Below, in pieces: positions 56,709 to 64,000 of a DNA stretch of 64,000 nucleotides. Origin of the DNA: Fistulifera solaris (taxonomy: Eukaryota; Bacillariophyta; Bacillariophyceae; Naviculales; Stauroneidaceae); the NCBI GenBank assembly GCA_030295235.1, contig AP026124.1, positions 124,001-188,000 of the forward strand, written 5' to 3'. Position 1 is the stretch's first letter, and every line of letters starts with the position of its first letter. The notes under the pieces were generated by a model. The model saw nothing but the letters and a program-made list of their open reading frames with translations, was not told where the DNA came from and did no database searches. Position numbers and translations under genes: made by a program.

Positions 56709-58584
56709 GGTGAGATTGTGCCAGAGGAGCGGAGCGCGACGTGAAGCTATTTCTTTCGGCGTGCGATGCAGGATGCAGACGGACTTTTCGAGACCGACGT
56801 TTCGCTTGAGAGAGGCGTTAGAAATTGTTCTTCACTCGTCACTGACTGCGAAAACAGTGTAGAATGATCCAACTGCAAATAAATCAGTCAATACCGGATG
56901 CCAGAGGGCTCCGTATAAAATCAATGCCATTATTTGCAGTTTCTTCGCTTTTTACAGTACATTTGCCGTTTTAAAAAGCCTTTGAAAGTACTTATTTATC
57001 ACTAATCACGGAACTAACCTTGGTCCTTTTCGATGAATTTTTTGTTGGGCGGATGTGGTTCCGGATTATTCAACAGTCACGACATTTCTGCGAAGAACAG
57101 TCACCGTGCTTTGTGCAATAGATTGTACGCCCAATAGCCCAATAGACACGAGACATGTTTTCGACATTTTCTTGTTTCATGCCCCGTTTACACTTTACAT
57201 CAGAGTTTTTATCGAATGACATTGTCCTTAACCCTACAGGTGCCAATTTCAGGCAATTGCGGACGTCATGCGTCATGCCTGATTTGCGGCTCGTCCTCAG
57301 TCCTCCGCTCGTCCTACCTGGTACATGGTGAGTCTTACCGGTACCGCTAGGTACCGGCACCGTACCAGTGCCGGTTGGTATAGGATTTCCCTACGTATTT
57401 TCTACGCACTTTTTTGTACAGCAACGGAGAGGAATTTTAACCTAAGCCCTAACGATTCTTATCCTTTTGCAATTAACAAGGATGAATTTAGTTGTAGGTT
57501 GTATTCTAGTAGCCGACCGCATAGTAACTCGCAGTTAGATTAGGCAAAGGTCTAAGTCGATATCTAAAGGTCACTGTTCCTCCGATTCACCTTTCTGCGC
57601 ATCAATTATACCGCCATCATACAAAAGCTTACGTGATGACCAAAGTCGATGACAAAAGTTTACTGCGCACGGATAGCTCAGCAAACTCGGCAACAACAGA
57701 AGTTACGATACAAAGGGTCTATCTACAAAGAGATAGAATGCTGTTGAACAAGTAAGCAACAAGGAGAGTCGATGCTAACCAAATTACAACAGAAACCAGG
57801 CGTCGTCAGGCGCCTTAAGCTAAGACTTAAGCTAAGATAAAAATAATTTTTTAAAAAAGATCATCTAGAGAGCTATTGATAAATATTAAACACTTTACCA
57901 CCTCAATCTTAAAATAAGATGTTGTCGAAAATACCGTTCAGCTCTATCTGGAGAAAAGAAAAATTTCGCATCAAAAAACTTCCGTTGCCCGACTGCCATT
58001 TTTGTATGAATCTTGAAAATACTTTGAATACTTGCAGACACACAAAATTGTGGTTCTGAAGTTTCATAAACCAGCGTAGATTTGTTTCAATTGCTTTAGG
58101 TCGTTCTGATGATTTATTAAAGAAAGCCTCCTGTCACGTTTAAACTGTTGAACACTGCTCAAACGCGTTGTGCTAACGACGTTTTTGCCTTTGCTGTGTA
58201 CTTTATGTGCAATGGTAGCTCCAGAGTAAGAGTTTCTCTGTGAAGTCATTCACTATCGTGTTCAGCGAAAGGTTCGGAGATCGGAATTTTACGACGAACT
58301 ATGAACACCACTTCATTGCAGATCGAATTGATGCATCACGGCACGATAGTGCGAAGCAGCGGGCTCTTTGTGACGAAGGACGACTTTACATTAACATAGT
58401 TTTTCGCGTAGCAACGACTTGTCGGATTTCTCATGGTTTCTTTCCTTTTAATGGCTCATTTTTTTACTGGCTTTTCGAGAAAAATGCGGCAGACGTATTA
58501 CTAGTGATTGAAGGACTCCCACGATTTTTTCACAGTTCACGTCATGGTGGTACTTTTCGAAACGGCACCGGTATTTCTTCACCC
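56709..58584. other. 1.9-kb spacer, AT-rich, with GGTACC-type tract
   Basis: No supported gene on either strand; the short frames lack any recognised motif. It contains the tract 57312-57380 and a very AT-rich part at about 57780-57960 (runs such as AAAATAATTTTTTAAAAAAG). Confidence 0.5.
57312..57380. repeat. Long GGTACC/ACCGGT-type tract
   Basis: A ~70-base stretch containing CCTGGTAC, TTACCGGTACCG, TAGGTACCGGCACCGTACC and AGTGCCGG; many overlapping palindromes of the same type as at 20865. Confidence 0.7.
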
Positions 58585-58687
58585 GCTATACCCCGACGGT
58601 ATATTTTTCCAAAAATACTCAACGTACTATGCCAAAAGCAGAAACTACTTCGAGTATTTTTGGAAAAACATACCAAATTGGTATAGC
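58585..58687. repeat. Perfectly positioned 36-nt inverted repeat (hairpin)
   Basis: Left arm 58585-58620 and right arm 58652-58687 are inverted repeats around a 31-nt loop. The inner 23 bases pair with a single G:T-type mismatch (GGTATATTTTTCC against its partner), the outer 8 bases pair perfectly (GCTATACC/GGTATAGC), and between them lies a symmetric 5x5 internal loop. Confidence 0.75.
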
Positions 58688-58975
58688 AAGACGTAGAAAA
58701 GACGTAGAAGTGGTATAAATGTACGGGAGGCTGGTACGGTACTTGTATCTGGTATCGTCCGCGACGCGGCTTCTCCCTTTCGCCTTTTGACCTTTTTGAT
58801 TGTTGCAGGGGGGAATCACGCTTGTTGTTGGACCAAACAGATTATTACCAGGTACGGTACTTACAGCAAACTGCTGCAAACAGTTCTATTGTCTTGCACT
58901 TCTGGGCCATAACTCTAACTTTAGCTGCAGAAATAGACACACTCGATGTACAAATTGTGGTTGCTGCTTACCACA

Positions 58976-59413
58976 ATGATTTCTTTCCGAGCCGCGCAAT
59001 CGTTTTCGGTACTACGGCACCATACGCCGGCTCCGATGCTACATGCAAAGGCGTCCTTTCGATTATTCAGTGTTTCTGGTGAAGCTGGTACCAGTCTTGT
59101 TGATATCTGCCACAAGAAAATTCAGGATGCACTGCAAGCAGATTCTGTCAAGGTAACAGGTCAGTGCTGTGAAGTACCTCTTTTCCCTCGCCTTTTAGAA
59201 GAACTGGTAACCATTCAACTCACATTCTTTTATTCATCAGGAGCCTACGACGATCCGAACGGCTCACATATCTCCATAGAGGTTGTGTCGAGCATGTTTG
59301 TTGGGAAACGAGCCGTGCAGCGACAGCAACTGGTCTACAAAGCTATCTGGGAAGAGCTGCAAGGGCCGGTGCACGCTGTAGATTCCATGGTTTGCAAGAC
59401 ACCAGACGAGTAA
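58976..59413 (+). CDS. BolA-family protein, probably mitochondrial
   Basis: Exons 58976-59159 and 59241-59413, 119 codons; the 81-nt GT-AG intron joins SVKVTG/AYDDPNGSHISIEVVS. The BolA fold is recognised by KIQDALQADSVKV, then HISIEVVSSMFVGKRAVQRQQLVYKAIWEEL and VHAVDSM, where the conserved His after the glycine-rich strand and the C-terminal HA(V/L)D/S are typical. BolA proteins partner monothiol glutaredoxins in [Fe-S] cluster handling. The N-terminus MISFRAAQSFSVLRHHTPAP is Arg/Ser-rich without acidic residues, a mitochondrial-type presequence. An earlier in-frame Met exists at 58946. The intron has a length divisible by three and no in-frame stop, so unspliced RNA would encode a longer protein. 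Confidence 0.85.
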   Translation: MISFRAAQSFSVLRHHTPAPMLHAKASFRLFSVSGEAGTSLVDICHKKIQDALQADSVKVTGQCCEVPLFPRLLEELVTIQLTFFYSSGAYDDPNGSHISIEVVSSMFVGKRAVQRQQLVYKAIWEELQGPVHAVDSMVCKTPDE

Positions 59414-59509
59414 ACGCTGCGTCAGATTTAGGAACCTCACGGTATGGTAAAATTGCCATATCTAATGACTAGTTAACAAAGTTTTTTCTCATGCAATGTA
59501 GCCTTAAAT

Positions 59510-62039
59510 TTACTGAGCCTTAATTTCATTTAATGCTCGATTTGTCACGCTGGCAATTGCGTTACCATCAGCTTTGGTAATTTGATGGTATTTACCCCGT
59601 GCTGCGTTCGCAATTTCTTTGGCGAGACCAGTCGAGATAAACTTGTTTTCTGTGTCGATGCAGAGTAGGTTGAAGCCATTCAGTGATCCGAGTTTCTTCG
59701 CCAACGCAAGCACCTCTTCCTTTAGGTAGTTGCGGCTGGGCTTTCCGTCCTTCGACTCCTCGTCGGCATCCGGGTCAAACTCTTCTCCCATCGATACGCA
59801 AAGTGGAACATTCGCTCTTCCATCCGAGATTAGAACAACAACTACCTTTCCAATATCTCCACTCTTCTGTGCATTGATACCCGTCAACATTGCACTTTGT
59901 AAAGCATGAGCAAGGGGAGATCCACCACCACACGGCATTTGCTCGAGACGCTTGCGAGCCATGGTGATGGACTTGGTGGGGGCAACAAAACGTCGGACAT
60001 TTCACCTTGGAAAGGAATAAGTGAAATTTGGTCTCGGCTTTGATATGCCTCAGTCAAAAGACTGACAGCAGCACCTTTCGCAGCGTTCATGCGGTTGAGA
60101 GCCATTGACCCGGACGCATCCACAACGAAGATAATCAGTGATCCTGCTTTTCGCGCCATCTTCTTGATGCGCACATCTGATTCTTGGATAAATACACCGC
60201 GTCCTTCATTCTTGGTGCCAACGGCGCGACCACGGCGTGCCTTTTGGTAGGGGGCCGATGCACGAAGAGTAGCGTCAACTGATGATTGCAAAACAGCGTG
60301 AGATTACTGAATGTCCGAAACTAAAAAGACAATTCAACAGCAAATTTTCTTACCTGCAAGACGAACAACCTTGCCCTTGGGAAGCATTGGCTTGATGTAC
60401 CGACCACGATCTTGCGAAAAGATGAGACCGCGTCCTCCACCTTTACCCGCTCGTTCGCGACTAGAGAACTCGATCAGATCGGGATCCATGGGCGTGGCAT
60501 CGATATCAAACATAAATTCTTGCGGTACATCCGGGACATCAGGTGTATCGTTTTCGTTCTCATCCTCGTCTTTATCTTCTTCTTCTTTCTCTTCTTCCTT
60601 TTCATCTTCGTTCTGGTCTTCATTTTGTTGCTCGTCCATTTGCGGCGGCGGCGGTGGTGGCGGGGGAGGAGGAGGCATCATCTCATCCATGTCTTCAGGA
60701 GAATTGATAAAGGTTCCTCGGGGTGCAATGGCTAGTTTTACTGCCAATCGCAAATCGTCCGCGTTGACTTGTCGTCCCTCCAAAGCAGCCGATGCTCGTG
60801 CGACTTCCGCGGCAAAGATTTCAGCACGGTGGCCCTGACATCCAGCACGGATGGCTTCTTCACAAAGATACTGAATTTGAGAGGGTGCCACTTTGACATC
60901 TTTAATGTACTCGCGAGCAAACACAATCGCTGTCCTCAAGTCGTCTTCGTTTTCAATGGCAGCGGCCAAGTCGGCTTCGGCCTTTTCTGTCTTTTGTGGG
61001 CCTCCGCTGGAAAAGTTCAAGACACTGTCGACTGCATTGACACGCTCGTCCACTTCGAGTGGTTGAGCATCCGCGGACAAGGCAACGGCGATGCGGTCGA
61101 GTAAGTGATCGCGTAGTACGCCTTCATCGGGGTTGAACGTGGCGATCAAAAGAGGTTTGCAAGGATAACGTAGAGAGATACCCTCGCGTTCGACAATGAC
61201 GTAACCTTCGGTGACGACATTTAAAAGTATGTTTGCCGTTTCTTCATCCAACAGGTTGATATCGTCGACGTACAAAACACCGCGATGTGCTTTTGCGAGT
61301 AAACCCGGAGAGAAGACACTTTTTCCTGTCTTGACACTCTCTTCCAAATCAGCACTACCAATGAGACGGTCTTCCATGACATTCAGTGGAACTTGCACGA
61401 AAGGACATGGAATGACTTCCGTCTCTCGTTCCGAAAGGGGTGTTCCTCCATTGTCTAAACTCCTCTGCGTGAAGTCATCGAGACCAAACTCTCCCTCCGG
61501 ATCGATGTTAAATGGCGATCCTTTGATAACTTCAATGGGCGGCAACAACTGGTGCAACGCTCGAGCCATGACTGATTTGGCGGTACCTTTCCCACCGGAA
61601 ATAACAACTCCACCCATTCGATTGTTGACAGCGGACAAGAGGAGCGCCTGTTTAATAGCGTCTTGACCTACGATCATGGATAGAGGAAACGGACGACCTC
61701 CGGTATCCATCATTTTATTATCTTTTATAGTGACAGTTTCCGCCTCCATTGCGGCGCGTGCTCGCTCTTCGGCCGATAAAGGATCGGCAACGGCGCTCAC
61801 GAAAGTGGTTTGTGCGCCATGGTGACGAACACTTCGACTTGTCGGCATAAAGGTAAAGGCATGACTCTGTGTTGAGAAAGAGAGACGAGTGTGTCAGTCA
61901 GTCAGTCAGTAACGTTCTTAAAAATGAATAACGAAGAAACCCCTTTTCAGTGTATTTTTTCGTCCTCCTTTTCAAGACGTACCGTTTCACAAGCGACCAA
62001 CAAGGCCAGCGATAACTGAAACGCTCGCCTAAGACCCAT
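59510..62039 (-). CDS. chlD: Magnesium chelatase subunit D, plastid, one frame change
   Basis: Part of the ChlH-ChlI-ChlD complex that inserts Mg into protoporphyrin IX, the first chlorophyll-specific step. Three exons: 62039-61983 ([19 protein letters not shown]), 61866-60354 and 60278-59510; introns of 116 and 75 nt are GT-AG. The first join produces [13 protein letters not shown], a signal peptide followed by the diatom plastid motif with Phe after the cleavage site. Domains: AAA+ ([16 protein letters not shown]), a Pro10 run plus acidic linker (60540-60690), and a C-terminal von Willebrand A domain with MIDAS DASGS. The frame changes at the G5 run 59979-59983 (one missing base; expected [14 protein letters not shown]), giving 780 codons. 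The ADP-site arginine finger and MIDAS parts are visible. Divergent from the PTPS-fold gene. Confidence 0.93.
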
Positions 62040-62573
62040 TGCCTTGGCTTGTTGCTTTGATAAAAATTGATAAAAAGAAATATAAACTATACAAATCAAA
62101 TCCTAACAAGCCCTAACAAACAACCAAGACCAGAGTGATTGATTGAATTGTACAGTGGATTTGGCGTCGTTGAAGTCTCTTTTTCTCTTTGCTTGCACTT
62201 TTGTTCGTCGGTCGGTGGACACAACCGTTCACTTTCGTACGAGAGAGAGCCTTCCACTCATCATCATCATCATCATCCGCCGCGTTTGACGTTGTTGTGG
62301 GCCGACTTCAACTTTCGGGTCCTTTTTGTTTCAATTCAATCACGAGTTGTGAATAAAAAAAACTTTTATAGTATATAATCACGGAAACACTGACTACTGT
62401 AACTGTACCTGGTAACTGGTAGCCCTAAACCCTAAAATAAAAGTTGGCTGAATGCGTCTTGCATTCTGTACGGCGACACCTCATTTTTGGCGCGCTTGTT
62501 TCGCACCTCGCACCGTCCTTTTCACAGCACGTTCTTTGCCAAACAAAGCATACGAATAGACAAAAAAGAAACG
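62040..62573. promoter_or_regulatory. Divergent region between chlD and PTPS-fold genes
   Basis: About 530 bases with an ATCATC microsatellite near 62259-62277 and a TATA-like stretch TTTTATAGTATATAA near 62364-62378 for the right-hand gene. GTACCTGGTAACTGGTA near 62405-62421 belongs to the repeated tract family. CCCTAAACCCTAAA-like sequence at about 62423-62436 is short and not a telomere. Confidence 0.45.
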
Positions 62574-63338
62574 ATGCATCCCGAAGCATTGACTAGCAAC
62601 TTTGAAGTGTACGTCTCGAAAGACACGTTCAAATTCAACGCCGCTCATTTTGTCGCATTTCAAGGATATCGTGAGCGTCTGCACGGACACAATTATCAAG
62701 TTGGTGTTCGACTGCTCGGTCGTAGAACATTGGGAGCCGACGGTTATGTCATTGATTTTGGAAATATTAAAGCTGTTTGTAAGACTGTTTGCAAGAAACT
62801 CAACGAACACTTTCTTTGTCCCATGTACTCGGATGTATTGAAGATTGAGTCGGACGACAACACCAACACGAATATACGCATTACATGCCAGGATGGTTCC
62901 AGCTTTTCTTTTCCACCACAAGACTGTGCTATGTTACCGATTGTACATGCCACTACGGAAGAAATCGCCATTTATTTGTGGTCCGAAATATTGAAAGGAC
63001 TCAACTCACAGTATTTGGTGCAACGAGGGATACACACCATGGAAGTTACGGTGGCGGAAGCACCGGGGCAACAAGCCACTTTTCGATGGGAAATTCCACA
63101 ACAAGTAATGGAAGAGAACTTCTCGTTGGATGTTCGAACATTTCTTCAAACAGGACAAGTCGTTCCGATGCCTTGTCTGGAGCAAGACAAGCAAAACAAG
63201 TCGACATGCTGTGATGGTTGCCAGAATCATTTTGCTACTCAACTCGAACGACTCGCCAAAGCGATCAATCAACGAACTACAACAGAAGCCATGACACCGG
63301 ATGAGTTACAAAACATGTTAAATCATAGTCTTTCATAA
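62574..63338 (+). CDS. PTPS/QueD-fold protein without the usual catalytic Cys
   Basis: 254 aa from the Met in MHPEALTSNFEVYVSKD; the frame is open back to 62487. The tunnelling fold of 6-pyruvoyl-tetrahydropterin synthase/6-carboxy-tetrahydropterin synthase is shown by FNAAHFVAFQGYRERLHGHNYQVGVRL (three zinc-binding His), GYVIDFGNIK, LNEHFLCPMY and TTEEIAIYLW-E (Glu and conserved Thr). Typical family members have a Cys just before the LHGHNY segment; here that stretch is GYRERLHGHNY, with no Cys, as also seen in an unclassified bacterial-like subgroup. The C-terminal ~90 residues after FRWEIPQQ are an extension with CCDGCQNHF. Product therefore uncertain: pterin or 7-deazaguanine-type chemistry. 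No frame problems. Confidence 0.75.
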   Translation: MHPEALTSNFEVYVSKDTFKFNAAHFVAFQGYRERLHGHNYQVGVRLLGRRTLGADGYVIDFGNIKAVCKTVCKKLNEHFLCPMYSDVLKIESDDNTNTNIRITCQDGSSFSFPPQDCAMLPIVHATTEEIAIYLWSEILKGLNSQYLVQRGIHTMEVTVAEAPGQQATFRWEIPQQVMEENFSLDVRTFLQTGQVVPMPCLEQDKQNKSTCCDGCQNHFATQLERLAKAINQRTTTEAMTPDELQNMLNHSLS

Positions 63339-63392
63339 GAAATAAACACACGAGCGAGTTTTCTGACATTCTCCCGAAAACGTAAATCTTTT

Positions 63393-64000
63393 TTACGCCT
63401 TCTTGGCTTTGGGTGCAGGTTCCGAGTGCTTTGACGCCAGAGAGTAAGCAAATGTACCCAAAATGGCAATCGCTGAACCGATGACGGTGTTGCGTTCCAT
63501 GGCTTCCGCAAAGACAAAAGCGGAAACTACAATAATGATGACTCGCTTGGCCGTGTTGAGCACCGATGATGTCACGGCACCGACACTCGCCGTGAACTGG
63601 AACGCTAATTCGTTGTACATGTAGAAGCAAAAGCCACTCATGACAATATTGTAAGCCAAAGCCTGCATGCCATGCTTGTCAATCGCGTGGTCGATTTCGC
63701 TCTTGAGTGTCGGCATTTCACTGACGACAACAAACGGGATGGTGCAAATGAAGGAGATGATGTTCATGACAGCGTAGACGTTGGTGGCATCCATGTTCTT
63801 GGTTTTATCGGATTTCAAGGCTTTGGTGACAGAGCTGCCCAACTTTCCCTTCAAGGCGGCCGCCGCGTTGGCCATGGAAGCATAAAGGAAGGCTTCTACA
63901 TTAATATCAATACCCTTTCCTTCCTTGATGCAGGCCAAACCGACACCTCCGACAATGGGAATGAGCATGGCGTAAGCCAAAATGGGCTTGACATCGGCCG
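63393..64000 (-). CDS. Triose-phosphate/nucleotide-sugar translocator-like membrane protein, 5' end beyond the window
   Basis: The last ~200 residues of a drug/metabolite-transporter superfamily carrier, read without a stop to the window edge (ADVKPILAYAMLIPIVGGVGLACIKE). Several hydrophobic helices: AYAMLIPIVGGVGLA, AVMNIISFICTIPFVVV, LAYNIVMSGFCFYMYNELAF, VLNTAKRVIIIVVSAFVFAE and NTVIGSAIAILGTFAYSLAS. The motif NTAKRVIIIVVSAFVF with a Lys-Arg pair is the substrate-phosphate-binding region of plastid phosphate translocators. Substrate cannot be decided without the N-terminal half and presequence. It ends KHSEPAPKAKKA. Tail-to-tail with the PTPS-fold gene, 54 bases apart. Confidence 0.8.
   Translation of the reverse strand, partial: ADVKPILAYAMLIPIVGGVGLACIKEGKGIDINVEAFLYASMANAAAALKGKLGSSVTKALKSDKTKNMDATNVYAVMNIISFICTIPFVVVSEMPTLKSEIDHAIDKHGMQALAYNIVMSGFCFYMYNELAFQFTASVGAVTSSVLNTAKRVIIIVVSAFVFAEAMERNTVIGSAIAILGTFAYSLASKHSEPAPKAKKA

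Noticed and set aside
57655-57730. Possible tRNA (GGATAGCTCAG-like box)
   Set aside because: No second box or cloverleaf could be found around it.
57780-57960. Very AT-rich DNA as a candidate diatom centromere
   Set aside because: Only about 200 bases are strongly AT-rich; known diatom centromeric DNA needs a longer low-GC stretch. No other evidence.
58240-58686. 148-codon plus frame
   Set aside because: Its 3' part is the left and right arms of the hairpin; no domain or codon bias.
62423-62436. CCCTAAACCCTAAA telomere-like sequence
   Set aside because: Two short units only, inside a promoter region between two genes.

Overview
This window is nuclear DNA from a stramenopile alga, most likely a diatom. 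The evidence is short GT-AG introns of about 60-120 nt, plastid presequences with a Phe just after the signal-peptide cleavage site (ALAD, ChlD, a SnoaL-like protein), a Ty1/copia element of the type common in diatoms, plant-type tRNA ligase, and secreted proteins with Pro/Thr-rich linkers. I cannot name the species from the sequence.

Layout. 0-2.3 kb: the edge of a secreted Cys-rich protein gene and a TDP2-like DNA-repair phosphodiesterase. 4-23 kb: a cluster of five secreted S1 (trypsin-like) proteases plus one remnant. Each protease has a signal peptide, a Pro-Val-rich linker and a C-terminal six-Cys module with knottin spacing. A two-hotdog acyl-CoA thioesterase and a plant-type tRNA ligase sit inside the cluster. 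23-38 kb: three genes built from repeated SnoaL/DUF4440 units. A young copia element with 5-bp target duplications is inserted between the first two, which are divergent. The promoters of the second and third carry clusters of TGACGT/ACGTCA sites. A dynactin p62-like gene lies among them. 38.5-64 kb: ordinary housekeeping genes: mitochondrial Lon, an SRR1-domain protein, a FANCI-like solenoid protein, plastid ALAD, ALG7, LAMTOR5, a kinase, BolA, plastid Mg-chelatase subunit D, a PTPS-fold enzyme and a triose-phosphate-translocator-like carrier at the right edge.

A striking property of this sequence is that many conserved host genes are broken by single-base length changes in homopolymers. I count 20 in 13 genes, including essential ones (ALAD, ChlD, Lon). 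In every gene the exon lengths return to a multiple of three once these changes are allowed for. The simplest reading is residual sequencing or assembly error, but two cases deserve separate attention: a T-run shared by protease copies 1 and 2, and an in-frame stop in copy 2.

The best candidates for undescribed biology are the linked protease-linker-knottin family, with signs of gene conversion, and the SnoaL-repeat family, whose members appear to go to different compartments and share bZIP/CRE-type promoter sites. No rRNA, tRNA or CRISPR array was recognised.
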